Origin: an uncultured Clostridia bacterium
GTDB lineage: Bacteria > Bacillota > Clostridia > Oscillospirales > Ruminococcaceae
Direction of reading: 5' to 3'
Assembly: GCA_947165805.1 (NCBI GenBank)
Contig: CAMVBT010000072.1
Location: 1 to 9,667 of the forward strand
DNA length: 9,667 nt
The notes beneath the pieces were generated by a model. It saw only the letters and a program-made list of their open reading frames with translations, had not been told where the DNA came from and ran no database searches. A program made the translations under genes and the position numbers. Positions 1 through 6,827 of the stretch are shown piece by piece; position 1 is the stretch's first letter; every line of letters starts with the position of its first letter.

Positions 1-51
1 CATGATCGCGGAGCCCATATTGCCCGCGCCAATAAAACCAAGCTTTATCAC
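1..51 (-). CDS. proC: Pyrroline-5-carboxylate reductase, N-terminal fragment (cut by window edge)
   Basis: Only the first 17 codons are present, reading off the left edge. They translate as MIKLGFIGAGNMGSAIM, the Rossmann-fold NAD(P)H-binding start typical of ProC, with GxGxMG at residues 8-13. ProC reduces pyrroline-5-carboxylate to proline in the cytoplasm. The start is GTG at 51-49, preceded by AAGGAG about 10 nt upstream. The GTG overlaps the TGA of the upstream transporter gene (GTGA, 48-51), so the two are probably translationally coupled and share a transcript. Other short Rossmann starts, such as 6-phosphogluconate or ketopantoate reductases, begin similarly. The GAGNMGSAI string favours ProC, but the fragment is too short to be certain. 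Confidence 0.8.
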   Translation of the reverse strand, partial: MIKLGFIGAGNMGSAIM

Positions 52-995
52 AGTTTTTCTATCTCCTTGTTCTTTTCAGGTTTTCCGGCAGTCTCAACGG
101 GCATCCCGGATAACGTGTTTTTCCCGTTCTTGACGCCCCGCGCAGCAGCAGTGTGGTCTGCAAATCGTTTGTAAGCCGCAAGTATAGGGAACAGTATCGT
201 CAGCATCAGCAGACAATCGACCGGCAGCTGTATGGCGTTTTTCGCGACTCTGACGGGATAAGACGCTATCACGGAATCCACGGACATATATCCGGAAAAA
301 ACGAATGCTATGGGAGTAAGTATCAGGTTGCATACCACGACGACTATCACCTTTGACAGTACGACCGCAACGGACGAGCGAAGATCGGCCTTGTCCTTCC
401 TGCCGCCTATTATGATTATTCCGAAGAATGTTCCGTACAGGAATCCCACCGCCGCTGAGATATACCACAGCTCCGGAGCCGTGAACACCTTCGCGAGCTT
501 TGCGTAGGGGCTGTCGGACGCCGCCGTATCGGCAAGCGCGATACCGAGCAGAAACGTGATAAGACCGAATACAAGTGCTGTCAGTACACCGACAAGAGCG
601 CTTTTCAGTATTATCTGCTTTATCCCGCCCCCGGCGCTGTCCGTGTCTGAACTCTTCTTGATCCTGAGCGGCTTGAGGTCGTACAGGAAAATGCCGTAGA
701 TCATTGCCCCTATCGCCTCGATAAGCGTGAAGAAAGGGCTGAAACCACCGTCCGAGCTCAGCATGAAGCCGATAAGGTCGGTCACGATACCCGACAGGAA
801 CGCGACTGTGGGGCCATACAACATTCCGATAGTTGCAAGCGCGAGATAAGCGAATGTTATTTTAAGATCGGCGGATATCTTTATGGATACCATTTTCAGG
901 ACAATATCGAGCGCTATCAGCACGCCCGTTACGGTGATGCAGCGCAGCGACTTCAGCTCCATGGCCGATCTGCCGAATTTTTCAAAAAAGTTCAT
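48..995 (-). CDS. folT: Folate-type ECF transporter S component (FolT-like), enlarged
   Basis: This is a 315-residue membrane protein, probably the substrate-binding S component of an energy-coupling factor importer for folate. It would work with a shared EcfT/EcfA module encoded elsewhere. The first 108 residues fit the family: a hydrophobic helix at 18-37, the GMLYGP turn at 57-62, a helix ending in TDLIGFML at 72-79, and FFTLIEAIGAMIYGIFLY at 88-105. Residues 208-275 resemble the last two helices, including RVAKNAIQLPVD at 249-260. Between them (about 109-205) lie about 95 extra residues with two more hydrophobic helices (128-153, 177-197), and a charged, Lys/Glu-rich tail runs from 278 to the end. 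S components are usually under about 200 residues, so this one is oversized. The start is set by AAGGAGGG at 1003-1010, 7 nt before ATG. Substrate assignment rests on the family look and on the tetrahydrofolate riboswitch just upstream. Confidence 0.82.
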   Translation of the reverse strand: MNFFEKFGRSAMELKSLRCITVTGVLIALDIVLKMVSIKISADLKITFAYLALATIGMLYGPTVAFLSGIVTDLIGFMLSSDGGFSPFFTLIEAIGAMIYGIFLYDLKPLRIKKSSDTDSAGGGIKQIILKSALVGVLTALVFGLITFLLGIALADTAASDSPYAKLAKVFTAPELWYISAAVGFLYGTFFGIIIIGGRKDKADLRSSVAVVLSKVIVVVVCNLILTPIAFVFSGYMSVDSVIASYPVRVAKNAIQLPVDCLLMLTILFPILAAYKRFADHTAAARGVKNGKNTLSGMPVETAGKPEKNKEIEKL

Positions 996-1067
996 ACATT
1001 TTCCCTCCTTATGATCAGACTATACACAAAAGACGGATAAAGTATGAAACTCTATGATCGTTCATGT

Positions 1068-1168
1068 ACAGCGAGATGCGAAGACCGCACCGCAAGCGTT
1101 CGACGCTTTTCGTCGCTGTGCCAACTCTCCGTACACAGCGCACTTAACGCGCGGTCCCCTACTCTGAC
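1068..1168 (-). promoter_or_regulatory. Tetrahydrofolate (THF) riboswitch
   Basis: Read on the minus strand, this leader holds the conserved blocks of the THF riboswitch class (folT motif, Rfam RF01831) in order: GAGTAG (1164-1159), GCGTTAAGTG, GCGGTG and GCATCTCGCTG. The helices form. P2 pairs 1159-1151 with 1088-1080 (9 pairs including two G-U). P3 is a perfect 7-bp stem, 1140-1134 with 1120-1114. The long-range loop-to-joiner pairing of this class is also possible: GAGA in the P3 loop (1129-1126) with TCTC (1076-1073). The bases differ from those I recall in known members, yet pairing is kept. It lies about 72 nt before the FolT-like gene, the usual position. I see no terminator with a U-run between it and the gene, so control is more likely at translation initiation, but no clear anti-Shine-Dalgarno helix is visible. 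THF binding would be expected to lower transporter expression. Confidence 0.93.
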
Positions 1169-1170
1169 AA

Positions 1171-1205
1171 TATTACGGCAATACCTCACAGTGCGAGGTA
1201 TTGCC
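1171..1205 (-). terminator. Hairpin after pfkA, probable terminator
   Basis: A perfect 11-bp inverted repeat pairs GGCAATACCTC (1177-1187) with GAGGTATTGCC (1195-1205) around a 7-nt loop. It begins 8 nt after the pfkA stop. On the minus strand it is followed by GTAATATTGT, a weak U-run, so termination may be partial. The THF riboswitch starts within 10 nt of the hairpin. Confidence 0.72.
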
Positions 1206-1213
1206 TGAATTTC

Positions 1214-2176
1214 TCATATAGCTATTTCGTTTGCGATCTTATACAGATCCTTCGGGAATTCCTTGGTCATCTTGAGTGCTTCCTGGATATCGACATCAAT
1301 AACATCGCCGTGCTGGAGACCGACAACTCTGTTGCCGATGCCCTTTGAAAGAAGCTCTACAGCATAGTAGCCCATTCTGCTCGCCTCAACTCTGTCACGG
1401 AGAGTCGGAGCTCCGCCTCTCTGAACGTGACCGAGTATAGTAGCGCGGCAGTCGATATGTACGTGTTCCTGGATCTCCTCGGCTATCTTCTGTGAATTGC
1501 CGATGCCCTCGGAAACAACGATGATGAAGTGGTTCTTACCTGCCTTACGGGACTGCTTGATCTTCTCGGCAACATCATTGAGATCATAAGGCATCTCTGT
1601 CGTGATTATAGCGGTCGCGCCGCAGGCAATACCCGTATTCAGCGCGATATATCCGGCTCTTCTGCCCATAACCTCTACAACGGAGCATCTGTCGTGAGAG
1701 CAGGCAGTGTCTATCAGCTTGTCGATAAGCTCCATAGCGGTATTCATAGCCGTATCATAGCCTATCGTATATTCGGTCATCGCGATATCGTTGTCTATCG
1801 TTCCGGGAAGACCTATGCAGGGTATGCCCTCAGCGGAAAGGTCTGCAGCGCCTCTGAACGAGCCGTCTCCGCCTATTACAACGATACCCTCGATACCGTT
1901 CTCTATGCAGGTCTGCTTCGCTTTGAGAATGCCCGGCTTTTCCTTGAATTCAAGGCATCTTGCCGTATATAACACGGTGCCGCCGCGCTGGATTATATCG
2001 GAAACGCTCGTGATCTCCAGAGGACGGATATCACCGTTGATAAGTCCGTTATAGCCTCTGTAGATACCAACGACCTCGATACCTTTCTGTATCGCCGATC
2101 TTACAACCGCTCTTACAGCGGCGTTCATTCCCGGCGCATCTCCGCCGCTTGTTAAAACACCGATCTTCTTTATCAT
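1214..2176 (-). CDS. pfkA: ATP-dependent 6-phosphofructokinase
   Basis: This cytoplasmic glycolytic enzyme phosphorylates fructose 6-phosphate to fructose 1,6-bisphosphate. Numbered from the ATG at 2176, the protein is 320 residues, the standard bacterial PfkA length. It starts MIKKIGVLTSGGDAPGMNAA, with the ATP-binding GGDAPG at 11-16, a second nucleotide motif GGDGS at 102-106, and the substrate/catalytic motif PGTIDND at 124-130 (catalytic Asp128). MGRRAGYIA follows at about 169-177. The Gly after GGD in the second motif is typical of ATP-using rather than pyrophosphate-using enzymes. A TTG six bases upstream is in frame, but the GGAGG at 2185-2189 lies 8 nt before the ATG and only 2 nt before the TTG, so ATG is chosen. 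The gene has its own promoter and terminator and lies just downstream of the hprK-whiA operon. Confidence 0.97.
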   Translation of the reverse strand: MIKKIGVLTSGGDAPGMNAAVRAVVRSAIQKGIEVVGIYRGYNGLINGDIRPLEITSVSDIIQRGGTVLYTARCLEFKEKPGILKAKQTCIENGIEGIVVIGGDGSFRGAADLSAEGIPCIGLPGTIDNDIAMTEYTIGYDTAMNTAMELIDKLIDTACSHDRCSVVEVMGRRAGYIALNTGIACGATAIITTEMPYDLNDVAEKIKQSRKAGKNHFIIVVSEGIGNSQKIAEEIQEHVHIDCRATILGHVQRGGAPTLRDRVEASRMGYYAVELLSKGIGNRVVGLQHGDVIDVDIQEALKMTKEFPKDLYKIANEIAI

Positions 2177-2184
2177 TTTCAATT

Positions 2185-2189
2185 CCTCC
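2185..2189 (-). promoter_or_regulatory. pfkA ribosome binding site (sets start at 2176)
   Basis: GGAGG, followed by an 8-nt spacer to ATG at 2176. The longer in-frame TTG at 2182 would have only a 2-nt spacer. Confidence 0.85.
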
Positions 2190-2233
2190 GTTTATATATC
2201 GGCAGGCTTTAAAATATGCCCGCATTTGATACA

Positions 2234-2262
2234 ATTTTACTATAATAACACAAAATCGTCAA
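2234..2262 (-). promoter_or_regulatory. pfkA promoter (sigma-A type)
   Basis: The -35 TTGACG (2262-2257) is followed by a 17-nt spacer and -10 TAAAAT (2239-2234), giving a start near 2227. The predicted leader opens with a 6-bp hairpin (2202-2207 with 2218-2223, one G-U pair) before the ribosome binding site. I found no catabolite-response (cre) palindrome here. Confidence 0.75.
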
Positions 2263-2276
2263 GTGATTTTTCGGTT

Positions 2277-2329
2277 AAAACAAAGTATTTCGGAAAATAC
2301 GACTTTTTTCACAAAAAAATGACAGTCGT
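2277..2329 (-). terminator. Terminator of the hprK-whiA operon
   Basis: On the minus strand GTATTT-TCCG-AAATAC (2300-2285) forms a 6-bp hairpin with a 4-nt loop, followed at once by TTTGTTTT (2284-2277). Just upstream a second structure pairs ACGAC with GTCGT (2299-2303, 2325-2329) and contains facing T and A runs. The two share a few bases and so may be alternatives. The element lies 50-75 nt after the whiA stop and just upstream of the pfkA promoter. Confidence 0.7.
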
Positions 2330-2351
2330 TTGAGTATCTTTTTATAAATTT

Positions 2352-3260
2352 TCAAGCCTCAGCTCCTTGTTCCTGCGCTGCCGGTTCGTGAACATTATTG
2401 GTTTTTCTTAATTCGTCTGCTATCTTCGTAAGGCGCTCAAAGCGGTGGTTTACTCCGCTGCGGCTTATCACGGGCTCTGCAAGCCTTCCGAGGTCACGAA
2501 GAGACATATCCGGGTTCGACAGCCGGAGTTCGGCTATCTCGCGCAGTTCCTCCGGCAGCTTGTCTTTTCCGAGCCTTTCAAAGATGAAGGCTATATCGTC
2601 CAGCTGTTTCGCGGAGGCTCTTGCTGTCCTGTCGATATTCGCGGTCTCACAGTTCACGGAGCGGTTGATATTGCTGCGCACTTCCTTGATGATCTTGATG
2701 TTCATGATCTCCATTGCGCACCGCATCGCGCCCATGTAAGTCAGTATATCCGATATGTTCTCGCTGTTCTTGCTGTACAGAAATGCCATGCTGCCCCTGT
2801 GTGAGATATTTATGGACATCCCGTGCTCGGTGATGAGCCTGTGGAGCTCGGAGCATTTTGTTTCCGTGTCGGGCATTATCTCAAGATGATATCCCGCTTT
2901 CTGTATGTACACGTTGCCGCATGAAATGAACACACCCCGCAGGAAAGTCCCAGTCTGCGTATCACTGTCCCCGACAAAGGGACGTTCTATCCGGTCAGAC
3001 ATAAATCCGCAGACAGCCGGATCGTTAAATACGGATATGCTCACATTGTATGATGTATTGTTTCTGTGCCTTACCTCACTCAGCCCGGCATGATATTTAC
3101 GGAGCTCCTTTTTCACATAATACGCAAGCTTTCTGTCGTGGGTCACGAACTGTTCTCCGCCGCGAAAGCCATAGATAAGGCCATACCGCAGGGTATTCTT
3201 TATATCCTCTGGAGTTTCGCATTCGCACAACTCCTGCTTGACTTCACCTGAAAATGACAC
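2352..3260 (-). CDS. whiA: DNA-binding protein WhiA
   Basis: WhiA is a nucleoid-associated regulator conserved in Gram-positives, linked to sporulation in actinomycetes and to cell division in Bacillus. From the GTG at 3260 the protein is 302 residues and starts MSFSGEVKQEL, the family's usual N-terminus. The N-terminal two-thirds is the LAGLIDADG-like fold, with FLRGVFISCGNV at 106-117. The linker NINRSVNCETAN (198-209) leads to the C-terminal helix-turn-helix with DKLPEELREIAELR and SRSGVNHRFERL. An ATG 24 bases upstream (3284) is also in frame, but its AAGGA abuts the ATG with no spacer, while AGGAC sits 9 nt before the GTG. GTG is therefore preferred, with the ATG start as alternative. 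The charged tail (EPAAQEQGAEA) is not a family feature I recognise. It is the last gene of the operon, 71 nt after the rapZ stop. The usual rapZ-whiA partner yvcK/glmR is missing. Confidence 0.93.
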   Translation of the reverse strand: MSFSGEVKQELCECETPEDIKNTLRYGLIYGFRGGEQFVTHDRKLAYYVKKELRKYHAGLSEVRHRNNTSYNVSISVFNDPAVCGFMSDRIERPFVGDSDTQTGTFLRGVFISCGNVYIQKAGYHLEIMPDTETKCSELHRLITEHGMSINISHRGSMAFLYSKNSENISDILTYMGAMRCAMEIMNIKIIKEVRSNINRSVNCETANIDRTARASAKQLDDIAFIFERLGKDKLPEELREIAELRLSNPDMSLRDLGRLAEPVISRSGVNHRFERLTKIADELRKTNNVHEPAAQEQGAEA

Positions 3261-3331
3261 CTGATCACCGTCCTGCGCTGTCATTCCTTATGTTTTTTCA
3301 GCTTTAGTAACTGCTTTCTGAATATTTCTTC

Positions 3332-4186
3332 TCACTTCTGTGCATCTCTGTGCAGAGCATGAACGTTATACTTCTTTTCGCGCAGAAAATCATTGGTCAT
3401 CTCCGCGAAGGTCACGCTTCTGTGGCGTCCGCCCGTACAGCCGAAAGCTATAACTAGCTGGCTCTTGCCCTCGGAAATGTATTTCGGCACAAGGAATCCT
3501 ATCATATCAAACAGCTTGTCCCTGAATTCCACAGACATCTCGGAGTTCATGACATAATCCCGTACTTCCTTGTCCTCGCCGGTCTTGTTTTTTAGCTCCG
3601 GGACATAGAACGGGTTCGGCAGGAAACGCACATCGAACACCAGATCCGCCTCGTCGGGGATACCGTACTTGAAGCCGAAGGAGAGACAGCATATCGACAT
3701 ACTGTCCGAGATGTTGTTCATAAACATCTTCAGCATGGTCTCCTTGAATTTCGCGGTAGTCGTATAGCTCGAGTCAACGAAATAATCCGACTTCTCGCGT
3801 ATCGGCATCAATATGTCGTATTCCTCGTCTATCGCTTTGTCGAGATCGCCGCCGCATATATCGTACAGCGGATGCTTTCTGCGCGTTTCCTTGTACCGGC
3901 GCTTGACAACGTCTTTATCGGCATAGATGAAAAGTATCTTTACATTCAGCCCGTTCTCCCGCATTTCCGTGACATTCTGCCAGAATTGCAGAAAAAGCTC
4001 ACCGCCGCGTATATCCACGACGACAGCCACTTTCTTTATCGACGAGTTCTCACCGCACAGATCCGCGAACTTCGGTATCAGCTGCGGCGGCATATTGTCT
4101 ATGCAGAAATATCCGATGTCCTCAAGCACCTTTACCGCGCTGGATTTTCCGGAGCCGGATATACCGGTAACTATAACAAACTCCAT
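3332..4186 (-). CDS. rapZ: RapZ/YvcJ family nucleotide-binding protein
   Basis: This 284-residue P-loop protein belongs to the family of the RNase adaptor RapZ of enterobacteria and the GTP-hydrolysing YvcJ of Bacillus. Walker A is GISGSGKS at 8-15. VVVDIRGG at 55-62 fits the second nucleotide-binding strand, and RYKETRRKHPL at 97-107 is a family signature. The C-terminal domain holds SFGFKYG, DVRFLPNPFY and GCTGGRHRSV, all typical. In enterobacteria it directs decay of the GlmZ RNA and so controls glucosamine-6-phosphate synthesis. In Firmicutes the role is less clear, so only family membership is claimed here. The ATG is preceded by GGAG that overlaps the last codons of murB, with a 7-nt gap between the genes, implying coupled translation. 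Confidence 0.96.
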   Translation of the reverse strand: MEFVIVTGISGSGKSSAVKVLEDIGYFCIDNMPPQLIPKFADLCGENSSIKKVAVVVDIRGGELFLQFWQNVTEMRENGLNVKILFIYADKDVVKRRYKETRRKHPLYDICGGDLDKAIDEEYDILMPIREKSDYFVDSSYTTTAKFKETMLKMFMNNISDSMSICCLSFGFKYGIPDEADLVFDVRFLPNPFYVPELKNKTGEDKEVRDYVMNSEMSVEFRDKLFDMIGFLVPKYISEGKSQLVIAFGCTGGRHRSVTFAEMTNDFLREKKYNVHALHRDAQK

Positions 4187-4193
4187 TTGCTGA

Positions 4194-5096
4194 CTACTCC
4201 ACTTTAATGAGCTCGCACTCCAGCTTCACGCCCGAATCTGCGAGCACCTTCGCCTGTATGTCACTGATAATATCACATACGTCCTTGCAGGTGGCGCCGC
4301 CGCGGTTTATCACAAAACCGCTGTGCTTTTCGCTGACCTGTGCTCCGCCGCGCGTATAGCCCTTGAGTCCGCTGTCTTCGATAAGCTTCGCGGCGAAATA
4401 GCCCTCCGGGCGCTTGAATGTACTCCCGGCGCTCGGATACTCGAGAGGCTGCTTATCACGGCGTTTCTGCATGGTCTCTGACATTTTCGCGGCTATCGCC
4501 TCGCTGTCGCCCCCGGAAAGTCTGAAGCACACCGACAATATCACCTTGTCCGAACCGGTGAATACACTGTGACGGTAGGAAAGGCACATTTCAGCAGCTT
4601 CCATGCGTTTTACCGAACCGTCACTGTCGAGGTACTCACAGTATGAAACGACATCTTTCATCTCGCCGCCGTAGGCTCCGGCATTCATATACAGAGCGCC
4701 GCCTACCGAGCCCGGTATGCCGTAAGCGAACTCAAGACCTGTGAGACCGGCTTCTTTAGCAGCGTTGCAGACCTTTACGAGCGGTGCGCCCGATTCGCAG
4801 ACAAGGCAGTCGCCTTCCCTTTTCACGGCTGAATAGTCGTTTCCTATCAGTATAACCACACCGCGTAGCCCGCTGTCCGATATGAGAACATTCGTGCATC
4901 GACCGAAAATATAGTATTTTATGCCGTTTTCCCTGCACGCTGAGACCATTTCACGGATACAGTCTGCCGAAGACGGCATGACAACGACATCACATACGCC
5001 GCCGATATTGAACGACGTATGACCCGCTATCTTCTCGTTATACAGTATCTTCGCGCCGTATTTTCCGGCGATCTCAGCTATAATACCGTGTTCCAC
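4194..5096 (-). CDS. murB: UDP-N-acetylenolpyruvoylglucosamine reductase
   Basis: This is the FAD-dependent cytoplasmic enzyme that reduces UDP-GlcNAc-enolpyruvate to UDP-MurNAc in peptidoglycan precursor synthesis. The 300 residues fit a type II MurB. FAD-binding segments are TSFNIGG (27-33) and GIPGSVGGALYMNAGAYGG (126-144). SYRHS at 173-177 carries the substrate arginine. PSAGSTFKRP (221-230) holds Ser225 as the proton-donating serine, and KLECE near the C-terminus should supply the catalytic glutamate. One oddity: the second FAD segment reads GRCTNVLIS (65-73) where most relatives have GxGSN. The start is GTG with only a G-rich, weak ribosome site, 27 nt after the glucokinase stop, so translation may depend on coupling. 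No better in-frame start is visible upstream. Confidence 0.96.
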   Translation of the reverse strand: MEHGIIAEIAGKYGAKILYNEKIAGHTSFNIGGVCDVVVMPSSADCIREMVSACRENGIKYYIFGRCTNVLISDSGLRGVVILIGNDYSAVKREGDCLVCESGAPLVKVCNAAKEAGLTGLEFAYGIPGSVGGALYMNAGAYGGEMKDVVSYCEYLDSDGSVKRMEAAEMCLSYRHSVFTGSDKVILSVCFRLSGGDSEAIAAKMSETMQKRRDKQPLEYPSAGSTFKRPEGYFAAKLIEDSGLKGYTRGGAQVSEKHSGFVINRGGATCKDVCDIISDIQAKVLADSGVKLECELIKVE

Positions 5097-5123
5097 AACG
5101 AAGCCCCCACTATCTGTATTCTC

Positions 5124-6077
5124 TTACTGTAAAGTATATAGATAAGCGGCTCCTATTATTCCCGCGTCATTGCCGAGCTTGCAGATATCGAGCTTTGTCG
5201 AGCTGTTCGGGTCTATGCAGTAGCACTCCTCCGCAATGTACTTTATCAGCGGGTCGGTAAGGTTCTTTCCTTCCTTGCAGATGCCGCCGCCGATAAGAAG
5301 CACTTCGGGCTGGAAGATGTTCACCATATTTGTTAGTCCGCAGCCGAGATAGTTTATATACTTGTTCACTACGTCGGTAGCGGTCTTGTCACCCGCTCGG
5401 AAGCCGTCAAATGCGGTCTTTCCGTCAACGCCGTCCAGACTGCCCCCCGCGAGCTCCCACATCTTTGTATCCTTATCCTCCTGCATGGCTTCTTTTGTGA
5501 AGTTTATGAGCGCTGTTGCGGAAGAATACGCCTCGAAACAGCCCTTTCTGCCGCAGGAGCACGGTCTTCCGTTATACTCGATGACCGTGTGACCGACCTC
5601 ACCGCCGCAGAAATTGAAGCCCGTGTATATCTTGCCGTCGATGATTATGCCGCCTCCGACGCCCGTGCCGAGCGTAATCACGACAACATTCTTATAACCC
5701 TTGCCGGCGCCGTTCACGACTTCGCCGAATGCAGCGGCGTTAGCGTCGTTCTCGACATAGATGTGCGTTCCGAGCTTCTTGCTCAGTATCTCGCCGAGTG
5801 GAAAATTATCGAAGCCGAGCTTATTGGAATGGAGCACAACTCCCGTGTTTCTGTTTGCCGTGCCGGGAGTGCCTATGCCTACGCTGTTTACGTCGGAGAG
5901 CTGTATACCAGCGGCTTCACAGGCCTGTCTTACGCCCTCGGCGATGCTTTCCGCTATCTCCTCACCCGGACGGGGCAGATTTGTCTTTATGTTCGATTTT
6001 CCGATTATGTTGTAGTTCTCGTCAACTACGCCTACCTTGATGTTTGTTCCTCCGAGGTCTATGCCTATGTTGTACAT
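5124..6077 (-). CDS. glcK: ROK family glucokinase
   Basis: This sugar kinase very likely phosphorylates glucose to glucose 6-phosphate using ATP. From the ATG at 6077 it has 317 residues. Phosphate-binding DLGGT lies at 7-11, catalytic Asp111 in ENDANAAA, and the second phosphate loop TLGTGVGGG at 135-143. The ROK zinc site follows: GGEVGH (Glu160, His163) and CSCGRKGC (Cys173, Cys175, Cys180). A longer frame begins at ATG 6095, overlapping the upstream stop as ATGA. However, AAAGGA (6087-6092) lies 9 nt before 6077, and MYNIGIDLGGTN is the usual family start, so 6077 is preferred. With hprK in the same transcript it would link glucose phosphorylation to catabolite control. Some ROK kinases use other sugars or are repressors; there is no N-terminal DNA-binding domain here. 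Confidence 0.93.
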   Translation of the reverse strand: MYNIGIDLGGTNIKVGVVDENYNIIGKSNIKTNLPRPGEEIAESIAEGVRQACEAAGIQLSDVNSVGIGTPGTANRNTGVVLHSNKLGFDNFPLGEILSKKLGTHIYVENDANAAAFGEVVNGAGKGYKNVVVITLGTGVGGGIIIDGKIYTGFNFCGGEVGHTVIEYNGRPCSCGRKGCFEAYSSATALINFTKEAMQEDKDTKMWELAGGSLDGVDGKTAFDGFRAGDKTATDVVNKYINYLGCGLTNMVNIFQPEVLLIGGGICKEGKNLTDPLIKYIAEECYCIDPNSSTKLDICKLGNDAGIIGAAYLYTLQ

Positions 6078-6086
6078 AACTTTCTT

Positions 6087-6092
6087 TCCTTT
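6087..6092 (-). promoter_or_regulatory. Glucokinase ribosome binding site (sets start at 6077)
   Basis: AAAGGA with a 9-nt spacer to ATG 6077. It lies inside the six extra codons of the alternative ATG at 6095, which itself has no recognisable ribosome site but overlaps the previous stop codon. Confidence 0.75.
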
Positions 6093-6799
6093 CATATTCT
6101 GTCGTTTCGTTCTTTTATGTAGCCGAGGAACCTTTCCTCGGAAGAATTGACTATGAGTTCCGCCGGAAATCCCGTTTCTATGAGCAGCTTTTCCGCAAGC
6201 GGGAACTGTCCGATGTGAGTATAGAAGTGCGCGTCGGAATTGACTATGATGCGTGTGCCGTGCTTTACGCAGCAGTCAAGGATAGCCTTGTATCTTTCAG
6301 CCGATACGCCTCCGCGCTCCAGCCTGCACTCGTTCACCTCTATCAGGCGGCCGTAAGCCGCGCAGGCTTTTGTCACCTCGTCGAAGTCATAATCGTACTT
6401 CGGGGATTCCGAATGGCATATCACATCGACATACGGGTTTTTAAGCACATTCAGGAACGCTTTAGTATGTTCCGATCTTACGGACGGTCTGAACGTCTGC
6501 ACATGGAACGAGACATTCACCCATTCAAGCGTGTCATATAACTGCAAATCGTAGTCCGGAATGTCCAGACTGCCGTCTGTGCCGAGTATATTTGCTTCTA
6601 TTCCCCTGAATATCCTGACGCCTTTCAGATAGTCCGGAGCGTCCTGCATTTTTATGCCGTGGTCGGTCATTCCGAGATACTTTATCCCGTGCTCCGAAGC
6701 CCACTCCGCGTTCTCGGTGATAGTGCTGTACGCGTGCGTCGAGGCTATGGTATGCGTGTGCATATCCGCCACGAACTCGATCTTTTCTGTTTTTTCCAA
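6092..6799 (-). CDS. PHP domain phosphoesterase, YcdX-like
   Basis: This 235-residue protein has the polymerase-and-histidinol-phosphatase (PHP) fold, a multi-metal phosphoesterase. It resembles the YcdX group: DMHTHTIASTHAYST (12-26) supplies His14, His16 and His22. TDHG (45-48), RGIEANI (65-71, Glu68), CHSESPKY (128-135) and NSDAHF (187-192) supply the rest. All expected metal ligands appear intact. The substrate is unknown; relatives act on phosphate esters, and histidinol phosphate is only one possibility. The start is TTG at 6799 with a weak GGAA upstream; GTG ten codons in is an alternative but would crowd the metal site. It lies 28 nt after the hprK stop, and its TGA overlaps the longer glucokinase frame. 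Confidence 0.88.
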   Translation of the reverse strand: MEKTEKIEFVADMHTHTIASTHAYSTITENAEWASEHGIKYLGMTDHGIKMQDAPDYLKGVRIFRGIEANILGTDGSLDIPDYDLQLYDTLEWVNVSFHVQTFRPSVRSEHTKAFLNVLKNPYVDVICHSESPKYDYDFDEVTKACAAYGRLIEVNECRLERGGVSAERYKAILDCCVKHGTRIIVNSDAHFYTHIGQFPLAEKLLIETGFPAELIVNSSEERFLGYIKERNDRI

Positions 6800-6827
6800 T
6801 TCTTTTGTTCCGTTCTGTTTTTATTGT

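Noticed and set aside
1170..1198. A folT promoter using TAATAT as -10
   Set aside because: There is no -35 at 16-18 nt, and the start would fall inside the first riboswitch helix.
2234..2262. A CcpA cre operator at the pfkA promoter
   Set aside because: No palindrome resembling TGWAANCGNTNWCA is present around the promoter or leader.
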